A stretch of 64,000 nucleotides of DNA, from the NCBI RefSeq assembly GCF_006351925.1, contig NZ_CP040924.1:12501-76500 (forward strand), written 5' to 3'. Positions 54,184 through 63,948 of the stretch are shown piece by piece. The DNA is from Clostridium thermarum (GTDB lineage Bacteria > Bacillota > Clostridia > Clostridiales > Clostridiaceae). The notes under the pieces were generated by a model, which worked only from the letters and a program-made list of their open reading frames with translations, searched no databases and had not been told where the DNA came from. The position numbers were made by a program, and so were the translations under genes. The stretch's first letter is position 1. Each line of letters starts with the position of its first letter.

Positions 54184-55182
54184 TTAATACCTCAAAAGGA
54201 TGCATGATGCTACCACACCGGCTCCAACAGTCCATAATATTATATAGTCACCACGTTGTAAATTATTGTTTTCTATAGATTCAGTAAGAGCTAAGAAGGG
54301 GCTTGTTACACCAGTGTACCCAAATTTGTTTCCTATGAAGGGGAATTTATCCTCTGGCTCCTCTAAGGCCTCTCTAATCATATCAACATTTTTCTTAGCA
54401 AACTGTGATAAGCAGTATAGTTTTACATCTGTCTTGGTTAAATTGTGCCTGGACAGTAACTTATTTATTGAGTCTACAGAGCTGGCAAAGGCATCATCTG
54501 TATTGAAATCTATCCATTCAATTATTCTATTATGCTTGTCTATATATTTTTCTGAAGGAAGAAATGTTGAAAATCCCTTGGGGGGGAAATTTATATAAGG
54601 GCTTAAGGAGCTGTCCACATAGGAGGTACTGTCTATAAAGTCGGATACACCATCTTCAACATTCTCCAACAGCATTGCGCAGGCAGACTCTCCAAAGTTG
54701 GCATAGGTGATTGCTTCAGTTGGCCTTGAGTATCTGACCAACTGATCGGAACCAACAATTAAGGCATATTTTATTGAATTATTACTTTTCATTACCCGGC
54801 AAACCTGATCCATGGCGATAATCATGCCGGCGCAGTTACCATTCATATCATAGGCATTGGCGTTTTTTCCCAGGCCCAGGGCCTCATGAATTTTTATGGA
54901 GTTAGTAGGCGATAGGTATTCTGGAGTTGAAGAAACAAATACAACTAAGTTTATATCCTGGACATTAATCTGGGCTTTATCAACTGTTTTCTGTGCAGCT
55001 TTTATAGCCATGGTTAAGGAGTTCTCGTAAAAGTCCTCAGAAATGTATCTCTGCTCTCTGCCGGTTACTGCCAAAAGGCCGGAAATGTCTATCCCTTGTT
55101 TTGAGAAATGTTCTAAAAAGTAGTCGTTAGAGAATTTTGATTTTGGATGATAATACTCAATTCTGTTTATCTTTACGTTCAA
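54184..55182 (-). CDS. KAS III-like (FabH-type) thiolase-fold enzyme lacking the catalytic His
   Basis: 332 residues, starting at TTG with AAAGGAGG 7 bases upstream. The FabH-type fold is clear: GREQRYISED, VFVSSTPEYLSPTNS, and the active Cys C117 in MNGNCAGM. Asn of the triad is N285 (GNKFGYTG). Where FabH has His in PHQAN, this protein has Ser (CLSQFAKK, S259). Without the His it is unlikely to do normal decarboxylative condensation. It could be an acyltransferase or a condensing enzyme with another mechanism. Stand-alone gene. Confidence 0.85.
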   Translation of the reverse strand: MNVKINRIEYYHPKSKFSNDYFLEHFSKQGIDISGLLAVTGREQRYISEDFYENSLTMAIKAAQKTVDKAQINVQDINLVVFVSSTPEYLSPTNSIKIHEALGLGKNANAYDMNGNCAGMIIAMDQVCRVMKSNNSIKYALIVGSDQLVRYSRPTEAITYANFGESACAMLLENVEDGVSDFIDSTSYVDSSLSPYINFPPKGFSTFLPSEKYIDKHNRIIEWIDFNTDDAFASSVDSINKLLSRHNLTKTDVKLYCLSQFAKKNVDMIREALEEPEDKFPFIGNKFGYTGVTSPFLALTESIENNNLQRGDYIILWTVGAGVVASCILLRY

Positions 55183-55496
55183 TTTGCAACCTCCTTTATC
55201 AAATATATAGTTGTATTAAAATAATTGGTTTATGATTTGTTGGTTGAATTTAAAAACTTAAGGTTATTATAGCAAATTTATACAAGGAAGTATATATTTT
55301 TATTAAAATTGCTACAACATTAACGAAAAGTTGGTTGTTATTATAATAAATATTATAACATTTGCAGTTTAATATTATAAAGAAACATAAAGTGACAAAA
55401 TATCACAAAAATATATAGAAAAATGTTGTTTTGTATGATAGAATAAAATAGTCATAATGAAAGAATATGGAACAAATGTGGATGGAGGGAATATTA
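55183..55496. other. Intergenic region, no gene seen
   Basis: The 314-base gap between the divergent KAS III-like and chemoreceptor genes is very AT-rich. It should hold both promoters; TTGTTT with TGATAGAAT around 55425-55443 is a weak candidate for the plus strand. I see no repeat, RNA or ORF. Confidence 0.5.
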
Positions 55497-56960
55497 ATGG
55501 ACTATAGGAAAAACATCGAGCTGAAAAATATGATACTGGCTGTAGGATTCTTATTATCAGTGATTATAAGAACGGTTTTTGATATTTTTCTAAAGACAGA
55601 ATTTAAAACTATTATGGTGCTTATAATAGCGGCAATTCCCATATTGTTAATATATTGCATCTTAATAAAGAAAAAATATGTTATGGCTACTATGTACTTC
55701 TCAGTATTTGCTTATCCGTTTGCTATAATGATAATGTTTATATCAAATCCTTGCTGGGCAAACTTTATCTTAATCTATTATGGGGTTATATTGATAAGTG
55801 TGTATCAGGACTTAAGGGCCATGGTTATAAATGCGGTACTCAGTTCAGGTCTGTTGCTGTACTTCTTTATAAGTCAAAAAGTTACTTTATTTGCTTCAGT
55901 TTCATATAATGAGTTGGTGCTATACATATTATATGTGTTAGCAGGGTCAGCAGTTTTATCCGTAAATGCCTTTATGACAAAAAACATCTATAAGAAAATG
56001 GAAGAAAATTATAAGTTAACAGAAGAAGCTAAATCCAGAGCTGAAAGGTTATTAAGTAAAATATATGATGTGATAAAGAGATTGACTGTGGCAAATGAAA
56101 AGATAAAGGTTGGGATTTCTGCAACAGGTCAGATAACCGAGGAAATCATATCCTCCACCAGTGACGTTTCCGACAGAGCTACAAAGGAAGTTGATATAAC
56201 CAATAGTATGAAGGAGTCAATTGCTGTTGGTGCAGAAAAGGTAAGTGAGGTTACAAGCGCTATCAGAACCATGGAAGAGTTATCCCTTTCTACTGAAAAT
56301 GTAGTTTTAAACAGTGCTAATAAAGTAGACATCCTTTCTTCTGAGATGACCAAGGTTCACTCAGATATTAATGAAGTGGTAAATTTAATTAACCAGTTAA
56401 GTCAAGAAAATACAAAGATAGTACAGATAATCAATACTATAAACAATATTTCTGATCAGACCAACTTATTGGCCCTTAATGCATCCATTGAAGCTGCGAG
56501 AGCAGGAGAGCATGGAAGAGGTTTTGCGGTAGTTGCGGATGAAGTAAGAAAGCTGGCAGAAAACTCAAAGCTTTATACTGATCAGGTAGAAGCAATATTA
56601 AATAATATATCTAATAAAACAAAGGCTGTAGCCGATGAAGTGTTAAAAGAACAGAAGTCTATTGAGGTATGTAACAAACATACAAAGGATGTTAAAAAAC
56701 TATTTGAAGATATTAATAAAAATACTTCAAAAGTATTGAGTCACTCAAAAAATGTTAATTTACAATCCATGGTATTGGAGAATTCAATAAAAGACACTTT
56801 ACATTCAGTAAATGATATCAGTGAGAACGTAGAAACTACGGCTGCAGCCATGGAAGAGATCTTTGCAGCCATTGATGAACTTAGCAGCAGCATTAGTGAA
56901 ATAACTTCCAGTTATAATGAGATTGATGATATATGTAAAGAACTAAATTCAGTAGAGTAG
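55497..56960 (+). CDS. Methyl-accepting chemotaxis protein with membrane-embedded sensor
   Basis: 487 residues from ATG 55497 (GGAGGG 7 bases upstream; ATG 55467 lacks a site). The N-terminal 175 residues hold about six hydrophobic segments with almost no extracellular loop. A short coiled linker ([20 protein letters not shown]) leads to the signalling domain, whose hairpin tip is [18 protein letters not shown] followed by [20 protein letters not shown]. The lack of a Cache-type outer domain suggests it senses a membrane or internal signal. No HAMP domain is clear. Confidence 0.9.
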   Translation: MDYRKNIELKNMILAVGFLLSVIIRTVFDIFLKTEFKTIMVLIIAAIPILLIYCILIKKKYVMATMYFSVFAYPFAIMIMFISNPCWANFILIYYGVILISVYQDLRAMVINAVLSSGLLLYFFISQKVTLFASVSYNELVLYILYVLAGSAVLSVNAFMTKNIYKKMEENYKLTEEAKSRAERLLSKIYDVIKRLTVANEKIKVGISATGQITEEIISSTSDVSDRATKEVDITNSMKESIAVGAEKVSEVTSAIRTMEELSLSTENVVLNSANKVDILSSEMTKVHSDINEVVNLINQLSQENTKIVQIINTINNISDQTNLLALNASIEAARAGEHGRGFAVVADEVRKLAENSKLYTDQVEAILNNISNKTKAVADEVLKEQKSIEVCNKHTKDVKKLFEDINKNTSKVLSHSKNVNLQSMVLENSIKDTLHSVNDISENVETTAAAMEEIFAAIDELSSSISEITSSYNEIDDICKELNSVE

Positions 56961-56983
56961 CCGGTAAATACCGGCTATTTTCA
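56959..56983 (+). terminator. Terminator of the chemoreceptor gene
   Basis: AGCCGGTA / TACCGGCT, 8 bp with a 2-base spacer, then ATTTTCATT; it begins in the stop codon. Confidence 0.75.
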
Positions 56984-57196
56984 TTATGTTGAGAAGGTAT
57001 TTTAATATATTGAGATGAAAATTAAGCTGTACTTTGCAATAATAATCGAAAAATGACGATAAAATAACTTAAGTCTTCAATAATTAGTTTTGGATATTGG
57101 GAAGGATAAAAAACTTTCTTGTCGAATGTATCAATTGATGTATTATCTCTATTTTATATATAAGGGTTAAAAGCAGTGATTGTGGTAGGTGAGAAA

Positions 57197-58264
57197 ATGA
57201 CAGAAAAAAAGAAGAAATTACATGTTTATGATTTGGTTCCCGGTATGGTTGTAGCTAACGATATAAAGTCTAATGGTAAGGTGCTTATTGGTAAGGGCGT
57301 TCCTGTAACAGAATATGCTATAAAAAAACTCAAAGAACATTATATTTTTAATAAAATTGAGGTCTACTATGAGGAAGACGATGAGGAAACAGAAAACAGT
57401 GAGCGTCAAAAGATAAAAACTGTTGAGCAAATAGAAGAAAGGTTTAATGAACTAACCTTTGACGTAGAAAAAGTTTTAGAGAATGTGGACAATTTGCGTA
57501 TCTCCGGCATTGATGAGGTGAGACGGTTCGCTGCCAAAATTCAAGGGGAGTTAAAGTCCACAAGTTCTGTAGTAAAGAACATAGTACTCTATGGCAGCGG
57601 AAGCGATACTATATATAGACATGGTGTAAATGTAACCGCTCTCAGTACAATTCTTGGAAAATGGATAGGGTTAAGCGGATCCCAGCTAAACCTTCTGACC
57701 TATGCTGCAATTTTACATGATATTGGTAAGACAAAAATAGATAAAAATATTTTAGATAAGCCTGATAGATTGACCAGCAAAGAATATAATGAAGTAAAGA
57801 TGCATCCTACAATAGGATATAATTTAATAAAAGAAGTACCTTTCTTAGATATTTCTGTATGCTATGGAGTATTAATGCATCACGAGAGATGTGATGGGTC
57901 GGGTTATCCTCTAGGACTTACCGGTGACAAAATACATCAGTTTGCAAAAATCATTGCCATAGCTGATGTTTTTGATGCTGTAAATTCTGATAGAGGGTAT
58001 AAAAAAAGTAAAGGTCCCTTTGAAGCTCTTGAAATAATAAAGAAAGAAAGCTTAGGAAGGTTGGATTATGAGTACTGCAATGTTTTCCTAAACCATGTGG
58101 TTAACTACTACATGGGAGAAAATGTAATGCTGAATACTAAAAAGATTTGTAAAATAATCCAAGTTGATGTAAATGATTTAGCTAGACCACTTTTGTTGGA
58201 TGACACCGGTTTTATAGATTTAAAACAACATAAGGACTTGGTTGTTGAGAAGCTAGTGCTGTAA
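57197..58264 (+). CDS. HD-GYP domain protein (probable cyclic-di-GMP phosphodiesterase)
   Basis: 355 residues from ATG 57197 (AGGTGAG upstream). The N-terminal part (about 1-130) has a DUF3391-like start (LVPGMVVANDIKSNGKVLI) and an acidic linker (EEDDEETENSE). The HD-GYP domain has LHDIGKTKID, HPTIGYNLI, MHHERCDGSGYPLGL and IAIADVFDAVNSDR, all key metal and GYP residues. It should cleave cyclic-di-GMP in the cytoplasm. It lies next to a chemoreceptor gene but is separated by a terminator. Confidence 0.9.
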   Translation: MTEKKKKLHVYDLVPGMVVANDIKSNGKVLIGKGVPVTEYAIKKLKEHYIFNKIEVYYEEDDEETENSERQKIKTVEQIEERFNELTFDVEKVLENVDNLRISGIDEVRRFAAKIQGELKSTSSVVKNIVLYGSGSDTIYRHGVNVTALSTILGKWIGLSGSQLNLLTYAAILHDIGKTKIDKNILDKPDRLTSKEYNEVKMHPTIGYNLIKEVPFLDISVCYGVLMHHERCDGSGYPLGLTGDKIHQFAKIIAIADVFDAVNSDRGYKKSKGPFEALEIIKKESLGRLDYEYCNVFLNHVVNYYMGENVMLNTKKICKIIQVDVNDLARPLLLDDTGFIDLKQHKDLVVEKLVL

Positions 58265-58337
58265 AAAAATTTTTTAACATTAGAACAAATATGTCGAATT
58301 ACTATATTATATAGTAGGACGATTTTATAGTTTTTAG

Positions 58338-58392
58338 TTTACATGTAAAAAATGATGAACATTTACGATTCTGCAGATACTGCTGGAATCTA
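58338..58392 (+). promoter_or_regulatory. Palindrome and leader hairpin before the Arg-rich protein gene
   Basis: TTTACATGTAAA (58338-58349) is a perfect 12-bp palindrome and could be an operator. GATTC-GCAG with CTGC-GAATC (58367-58392) forms a bulged hairpin just ahead of the ribosome binding site AGTGGAGG. Confidence 0.35.
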
Positions 58393-58412
58393 CAAAGTGG
58401 AGGTGTATACTT

Positions 58413-59051
58413 ATGTTGAGTTATGCACTATTGATGGCACTGCTTTCCGGAAATGATAACAAGGATATTAAGACAATACTGATAATAGGTATAATTTTAG
58501 CTATATTACTAAATAAAAATAAGGCTCCAAGGCGTATAAGAAGGGCACGAGGTAGACGCGCTAGGAGGATATTGGCTGCAAGGGAAGCTGAGATAGACAG
58601 GAGAAGAGAGAGTACTTTTGAGAAGATTCAAGATTACCTTCCCATCGTAACACAGGTGTTAGAGCTGTTAATAACAAATTGTTTGAACAAAAATAATCAG
58701 CAGCAAAACACAAATTACGAAGAGGATAATTATGAATCTGATCAAGGTTATGATGATTCTATAAATAGAGACCAACAAGAGGATAGTTCACAATCCGCTG
58801 AAGAAGGAAAAAAGGTTGTGAACTCTGAAAAAGGATCTTATGTTGCTGAAGATGATTCTGTAAACTTGGCAGATTATGATATAACAAAGATTATAAAGGA
58901 TATTTTTCATGGCGATAATGTAACCTTGGCACTGACAAATGGTCAGACTGTCAGCGGTGAAGTTGTTGGTGAATATAAAGGGGTTCTAATTTTAAGAAAT
59001 TCGGGCAAACTAAATTATATAAGAGGAGAAGCCATTTCCGGCTTTTCATAG
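58413..59051 (+). CDS. Membrane-anchored Arg-rich protein with C-terminal Sm-like/DUF2642-like domain, unknown function
   Basis: 212 residues, preceded by GGAGGTG. An N-terminal hydrophobic segment (TILIIGIILAILL, 21-33) is followed by a strongly basic stretch (RRIRRARGRRARR, about 39-52), a helix (FEKIQDYLPIVTQVLELLIT), and an acidic Gln/Asn-rich linker (about 95-150). The C-terminal 50 residues (NVTLALTNGQTVSGEVVGEY, GVLILRNSGKLNYI) look like a small beta-barrel of the DUF2642 or Sm type seen in some spore coat proteins. No close family recognised as a whole. A spore or envelope role is a guess. Confidence 0.6.
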   Translation: MLSYALLMALLSGNDNKDIKTILIIGIILAILLNKNKAPRRIRRARGRRARRILAAREAEIDRRRESTFEKIQDYLPIVTQVLELLITNCLNKNNQQQNTNYEEDNYESDQGYDDSINRDQQEDSSQSAEEGKKVVNSEKGSYVAEDDSVNLADYDITKIIKDIFHGDNVTLALTNGQTVSGEVVGEYKGVLILRNSGKLNYIRGEAISGFS

Positions 59052-59080
59052 AAATAAAATTGATAAAATGTTAAATTTAA

Positions 59081-59112
59081 AGGTGATAAATTATCAAATT
59101 AATTTATCACCT
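59081..59112. terminator. Bidirectional terminator before psd
   Basis: AGGTGATAAATT / AATTTATCACCT, 12 perfect bp with an 8-base loop, then CTGGTTTTTT on the plus strand; convergent with psd. Confidence 0.85.
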
Positions 59113-59169
59113 CTGGTTTTTTATGGGGTTTTAATAAATTTATTAATGAAAAAGAATTTAACAGTTATC

Positions 59170-60057
59170 TTATATTCTTTTACCTATTTTTTCGCCAAAG
59201 TTTACTTTAGTTTCAAAACCAAGCTTTGACTGCTGCAAAATATCTTCATCAATTTTGATCTTATCCTTCTGAAGAAACATAATTACAGTGGAGCCGCCAA
59301 ATTTAAAATATCCCTTTTCATCACCCTTAGAGACCCTAACCCCAGGCTCATAGGTTTGAATGATGGATCCAACGAAGGTAGCACCTACCTCCAGATATAA
59401 GATATCCCCAAAATTATCAGATTTAAAGACACTCCATTCTCTTTTGTTTTCGCAAAAGAGTTTTTCTTTTTTGTTAAGAGCTACCGGATTAACAGAATAA
59501 TAGCTGCCCTTTAATTTTTTTGTATGGCTGCAAGTACCGCTGTCTACAAAATGAAAACGGTGATAGTCTGTAGGACACAACCTTAATATCATGCAAATGC
59601 CTTTATCAAAGGTATCATATAGTTCAGAGGTTCCCAGCAGTTCTTTAAAGCTATAAGTAAGGCCTTTTACCTGAACGAGGTTATCTAAATCAATGTTATC
59701 ATACACTGTAAGTCTGCCATCTCCGGCAGATATAAAGGAACTTTCATTTAAGTCAATTGGGCGTCCCTCTTTTGTGATCTTCCTTATAAAGAAGTCATTA
59801 AAGTTCTTAAAATTACCATCCTTATTTTCACAAACAGACATATCAATATCAAATTGACTTATAAATTTTGGAACCTTTCTGGCGCTTAGTCTGCTATCAC
59901 AATATCTGCCAAACAAAGCAGAAAGAAATTTCTTCTTTACAAGCAGTTCTAAGATAGTCATGCCTATTGGAGAAGAATAAATCCAATTAAGATACCTATC
60001 ACCTGCAACTTTCTCAGTCTCATATTTACCGGTTTTTCTATTGTAGTATTGAATCAT
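59170..60057 (-). CDS. psd: Phosphatidylserine decarboxylase proenzyme
   Basis: 295 residues from ATG 60057 (AAGGAG 8 bases upstream; the ATG at 60099 has no site). Motifs: [23 protein letters not shown] with the Asp-His pair, and [11 protein letters not shown]. The GGST site is where the proenzyme cuts itself to make the pyruvoyl Ser of the alpha chain. It converts phosphatidylserine to phosphatidylethanolamine in the membrane. No pssA is adjacent. Confidence 0.95.
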   Translation of the reverse strand: MIQYYNRKTGKYETEKVAGDRYLNWIYSSPIGMTILELLVKKKFLSALFGRYCDSRLSARKVPKFISQFDIDMSVCENKDGNFKNFNDFFIRKITKEGRPIDLNESSFISAGDGRLTVYDNIDLDNLVQVKGLTYSFKELLGTSELYDTFDKGICMILRLCPTDYHRFHFVDSGTCSHTKKLKGSYYSVNPVALNKKEKLFCENKREWSVFKSDNFGDILYLEVGATFVGSIIQTYEPGVRVSKGDEKGYFKFGGSTVIMFLQKDKIKIDEDILQQSKLGFETKVNFGEKIGKRI

Positions 60058-60229
60058 AGAATCTTCTCCTTGTCTCTTAGGTTTATTGAATATAAACATT
60101 ATAATATAATACTGAGAAAATAGAAAGAAAGTTTGATGTAATATGGTAAAGAGGAAGGTTGCTTATTTTTCCCTCATAAAATCTGTTATAGAAAAGTGTT
60201 GGTACTAAGTTTTATAAACTTAAAATGAA

Positions 60230-60294
60230 TTAATGTTTTTCTAATGTATTTCTAATGTTACTCTAAATGGGATTTAATTTTCCGTCTATATAAT
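60230..60294 (+). promoter_or_regulatory. Four 11-bp direct repeats plus -10 box upstream of DUF4342 gene
   Basis: TTAATG (60230), CTAATG (60241), CTAATG (60252) and CTAAAT (60263) recur at exactly 11-bp steps, separated by T-rich spacers. TATAAT lies at 60289-60294 and no consensus -35 exists (AATGGG at the expected place). The layout resembles activator-dependent promoters bound by OmpR/PhoB-type winged-helix regulators on one face of the helix. Confidence 0.55.
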
Positions 60295-60344
60295 AAAAAC
60301 ATCAAAGGAAACAAACACAGTATTGAAATATGGGAGGAATAAAA

Positions 60345-60800
60345 ATGAATGTAACTTTAGAAATGATCGATATGTTAAGACAGAGAGCAAATGTTAGCTA
60401 TGAGGAAGCAAAAACTGCCTTGGAAGCTTGTGGTGGAGATATGGTAGAAGCCCTGGTATATCTTGAAAGAAACAATAAGATAAAAACCACTAACTATAAT
60501 AGCCCAGAATGTGGCTTTATTAATTCCGTTAAGCGCCTAATAAAGAAGGGACAGGAGACCAGGTTTCTTATGACTAAACAGGATAAGATAGTAATCAATG
60601 TACCGGTTAATGTGGTGGTTTTAACTACAATATTTGCTGCACCGGTGACTATAGCTGGAGTTGCAGTTGGACTGTTTACAAATCATAGAATAAAGTTTAT
60701 AAAGCCTGATGGCGGAAACATGGAGATAAATAAAGTCCTTGATAAGATGTCTGCTGCAGTAGCTACCATGAATACAACTAATGAGATAGTTCAGAAGTAA
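60345..60800 (+). CDS. DUF4342 protein with UBA-like domain
   Basis: 151 residues from ATG 60345, with GGGAGG 8 bases upstream. The N-terminal 45 residues (LEMIDMLRQRANVSYEEAKT, ALEACGGDMVEALVYLE) are a UBA/TS-N-like three-helix fold. The C-terminal part contains a hydrophobic segment (VPVNVVVLTTIFAAPVTIAG, about 85-108), as in DUF4342. Function unknown; a membrane-associated regulator is possible. The promoter carries an unusual repeat array. Confidence 0.8.
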   Translation: MNVTLEMIDMLRQRANVSYEEAKTALEACGGDMVEALVYLERNNKIKTTNYNSPECGFINSVKRLIKKGQETRFLMTKQDKIVINVPVNVVVLTTIFAAPVTIAGVAVGLFTNHRIKFIKPDGGNMEINKVLDKMSAAVATMNTTNEIVQK

Positions 60801-60846
60801 TTGATTATAAAGGGTATTAAATCCTTCAAATATTGAAAAGTTGAAG

Positions 60847-60870
60847 TCCGTGCATTGCGCGGATTTTTTT
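60847..60870 (+). terminator. Terminator of the DUF4342 gene
   Basis: TCCGTGC / GCGCGGA with a 3-base loop and seven T residues. Confidence 0.85.
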
Positions 60871-61065
60871 ATACCCTTTTTTAATTATTCTTGACAGCTC
60901 TGCCACCGGGAGAAGGCATGTGGAAGGTATGATTATTGAATAAGTTGAGTTATAATCTTGCATAAAAACCTGTATTAATTTATAATAAAATATATTTATT
61001 AGTATATTTTGAAATTTGAAAGATATTGGGGTTTCAAAAATTAAAATTAAAGGTGGGGCTAGGTA

Positions 61066-62274
61066 ATGGAAAAGATTAAAATGAACGTGCCATTGGTAGA
61101 AATGGACGGAGATGAAATGACCAGAATCATCTGGAAGATGATTAAGGATGTACTGCTAGAGCCGTATATAGAGCTTAAGACAGAGTACTATGACTTAGGA
61201 CTTCAGCACAGAGATGAAACCAATGATCAGGTAACCATTGATGCTGCAAATGCTATTAAGAAGTATGGGGTTGGGGTAAAGTGTGCAACCATAACTCCTA
61301 ATGCTGCCAGAGTGAAGGAATACAACCTAAAGGAGATGTGGAAGAGTCCAAACGGAACTATTAGAGCAATCCTTGACGGTACAGTTTTCAGAACTCCTAT
61401 TATCGTGGACAGCATAAAGCCTTTCGTTAAAACTTGGACTAAGCCTATTACAGTAGCAAGACACGCTTATGGTGATGTATATAAAAATACAGAATATAAG
61501 GTTGAAGGACCGGGAAAGGTAGAATTGGTATATACTGCCGAGGATGGTACTGTTACAAAGCAGCTGGTTCACGACTTTAAGGGACCTGGGGTTGTTATGG
61601 GAATGCACAACCTTGACGCTTCCATAGAAAGCTTTGCAAGGGCCTGCTTCAACTATGCCCTTGATTTAAAGCAGGATTTATGGTTCGCTTCCAAGGATAC
61701 AATTTCAAAGATATATGATCATAGATTCAAGGATATATTCCAGGAAATATATGATGCAGAATACAAGGAAAAGTTTGAAGCTGCAGGCATTGAATATTTC
61801 TATACACTGATCGATGATGCAGTAGCTAGGGTTGTAAAATCTGAAGGCGGATTTATATGGGCTTGCAAAAACTACGATGGTGATGTAATGTCAGACTTGG
61901 TTGCAACAGCTTTCGGCAGCCTTGCAATGATGACTTCAGTGCTTGTTTCTCCTGAAGGCTACTACGAGTATGAAGCAGCTCATGGAACGGTTCAAAGACA
62001 CTACTATCAGCACCTTGAAGGTAAGACTACCTCAACAAACTCCATGGCAACCCTTTTTGCTTGGACAGGAGCTCTAAGAAAAAGAGGTGAGCTGGATAGT
62101 ATTACTGATTTGGTAGCTTTTGCAGATAAGCTGGAGGCAGCAGCTATAAGAACCATAGAAGAAGGCGTAATGACAAAAGAATTAGCTCTTCTTTCAGAAG
62201 TTGAAAACAAAACATTAGTAAACACAGAAGAATTTCTCTATGAAATTAAGAAGAGATTAGAAGCTGCACTGTAA
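61066..62274 (+). CDS. icd: NADP-dependent isocitrate dehydrogenase (eukaryote-like type)
   Basis: 402 residues. The substrate motif is [16 protein letters not shown] (Ser/Asn/Arg contacts) with later metal-binding Asp in [21 protein letters not shown]-type region and [15 protein letters not shown]. The sequence belongs to the eukaryotic-type homodimeric NADP enzymes rather than the E. coli type. It oxidises isocitrate to 2-oxoglutarate and NADPH, supplying glutamate synthesis. AGGTGGGG is upstream and a terminator follows. No citrate synthase or aconitase gene is adjacent. Confidence 0.95.
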   Translation: MEKIKMNVPLVEMDGDEMTRIIWKMIKDVLLEPYIELKTEYYDLGLQHRDETNDQVTIDAANAIKKYGVGVKCATITPNAARVKEYNLKEMWKSPNGTIRAILDGTVFRTPIIVDSIKPFVKTWTKPITVARHAYGDVYKNTEYKVEGPGKVELVYTAEDGTVTKQLVHDFKGPGVVMGMHNLDASIESFARACFNYALDLKQDLWFASKDTISKIYDHRFKDIFQEIYDAEYKEKFEAAGIEYFYTLIDDAVARVVKSEGGFIWACKNYDGDVMSDLVATAFGSLAMMTSVLVSPEGYYEYEAAHGTVQRHYYQHLEGKTTSTNSMATLFAWTGALRKRGELDSITDLVAFADKLEAAAIRTIEEGVMTKELALLSEVENKTLVNTEEFLYEIKKRLEAAL

Positions 62275-62285
62275 TAAATAAACAC

Positions 62286-62319
62286 AAAGGTCCGGGGCAT
62301 AATTTGGTTCCGGACCTTT
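62286..62319. terminator. Bidirectional terminator between icd and the UbiB-like gene
   Basis: AAAGGTCCGG / CCGGACCTTT, 10 perfect bp around a 14-base loop, followed by T; between convergent genes. Confidence 0.9.
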
Positions 62320-62325
62320 TATAAT

Positions 62326-63930
62326 TCACATCTTTCCTGACCTAAGAATACTTATTAATATCCACAAAGACATCAATCCGGATATGATAAAACCGGAAAC
62401 TCCGATTATAGACATTCCGCGGTATTTGCCCCCTACACTTGAATCAATAATAAGTGAGGACCCAATTATTAAAGAGGAAACAAGTATAGTAGAGGCTAAG
62501 CGGTTTACCATTCTGTTTAAGGAGCTTATGGGCTTTTCAAGGTTTCTATGTTCAAATTGTATCTTGGACCTTCCCCTGAGGATACTGTCCGATAGTTCCA
62601 GCAGCTTGGAAGGCAATTTTGAAGAATCGTTGGAAAAACGGAGTGCCTTTATAGCGAAGTCTTCAAAGCTGATATCTTTAAGCCAGCTTTTTCGGGTATT
62701 GGCTTTTACATAGGGAATGGCCACATCAAGAAGACTTATATCAGGAGCAATTTTTGCCACAACTCCCTCAGCTATAACCATTGTCTTAGCTAATAGAGTA
62801 AGTTCCTTGGGCATTCTTATATTGTTTCTGATGGACAGGTCAAATACCTCCTGCAGAACCAAGGAAACCTTTATATTCCGCAGGGAAGTTGAAAGATAAC
62901 TTGAAAGTAAATACTCTATATCATCGTATAATTGGTTTCTGTCAACATATCCCGTTCTTGTACCTATAGACAACAATACAGAAATGAGTTTATTTATGTC
63001 TTCGAATACAATGGATATCATAATCTCATTAAGAGCACTTCTAAGGGAATCGGATAGTTCACCCATTATACCGAAATCAATAAAGCAAAGCTTGTTGCCT
63101 TTGATGAGTATATTTCCCGGATGAGGATCACCATGGAAAAAGCCATCCTCAAAGACTTGCTTGAAAAAGGATAGTGCAAGATTTTTACCAAGCTCATTTA
63201 AGTTTATTTTCTCTGACCGCAGCTTGCCGATATCTGAGATTTTAATACCTTCTATCTTTTCCATGGTCACTATTTTCTTTGAGCACATCTCCTTTACAAC
63301 AAAGGGGGTGTACATAAAGCTTACATCCTTATTGAGGTTGCAGAATTTCTCTATGTTTTTAGCCTCCAGCTCAAAGTTAAGTTCTCTTTCCGTTGAAGCA
63401 AGAATTTCATCAAGAGCCTCCTTGGGATCTATTAGAAAATCTTTAAATCTTGCCTTTGTCATGTTAAGTATTCTGCTGAGAATTGCAAGATCCATACGCA
63501 TCTTCTCTTGAATATGGGGTCGCTGTACTTTTACGATTACTTCCCTACCATCCTTTAATACAGCCCTATGTACTTGAGCTATAGAGGCAGAGGCGAGGGG
63601 ATTCTCATCAAAATGTAGAAATAGGGACTTCACATCTTGAGAGAACTCCTCTATAAAGACTTTATCTATGGCATCAAAGTTTTCTGGCGGTACAGAGTCT
63701 TGAAGCTTTGAAAGCTCCTCTATATACGCCAAAGGTAAAATATCAGGACGTGTACTTAAAATCTGACCAATTTTAATAAAGGTAGGACCCAGGGCCTCAA
63801 AAGCTTTTCTTAAATTTGCGGGGGATTTTTCCCCCTTATTGAGTTTTGTATCTACAAGATACCCAAAGCCATAAGAGGCCATTATCTTTACTATTTCTCT
63901 AAAACGTTGGCCGGAATTTTTATACACCAT
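62326..63930 (-). CDS. UbiB/AarF/ABC1-family atypical kinase
   Basis: 534 residues. The ABC1 N-terminal signature (KAFEALGPTFIKIGQILSTR) is present, with the family's Ala-rich loop (PLASASIAQVHRAVL) instead of a Gly-rich loop, VIVKVQRP Lys, and FHGDPHPGNILI plus FIDFGIMGEL catalytic Asp residues. Two membrane segments close the C-terminus (about 475-530). In other bacteria these proteins support isoprenoid-quinone synthesis; clostridia lack ubiquinone, so the role here is open. GAAGGTGA precedes the ATG. It follows another minus-strand gene by 18 bases. Confidence 0.92.
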   Translation of the reverse strand: MVYKNSGQRFREIVKIMASYGFGYLVDTKLNKGEKSPANLRKAFEALGPTFIKIGQILSTRPDILPLAYIEELSKLQDSVPPENFDAIDKVFIEEFSQDVKSLFLHFDENPLASASIAQVHRAVLKDGREVIVKVQRPHIQEKMRMDLAILSRILNMTKARFKDFLIDPKEALDEILASTERELNFELEAKNIEKFCNLNKDVSFMYTPFVVKEMCSKKIVTMEKIEGIKISDIGKLRSEKINLNELGKNLALSFFKQVFEDGFFHGDPHPGNILIKGNKLCFIDFGIMGELSDSLRSALNEIMISIVFEDINKLISVLLSIGTRTGYVDRNQLYDDIEYLLSSYLSTSLRNIKVSLVLQEVFDLSIRNNIRMPKELTLLAKTMVIAEGVVAKIAPDISLLDVAIPYVKANTRKSWLKDISFEDFAIKALRFSNDSSKLPSKLLELSDSILRGRSKIQFEHRNLEKPISSLNRMVNRLASTILVSSLIIGSSLIIDSSVGGKYRGMSIIGVSGFIISGLMSLWILISILRSGKM

Positions 63931-63948
63931 AATATCACCTTCAAAAAA

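Noticed and set aside
61066-62274. Isocitrate dehydrogenase as acquired from eukaryotes
   Set aside because: The eukaryotic-like type is widespread in bacteria, and base composition matches the neighbours.
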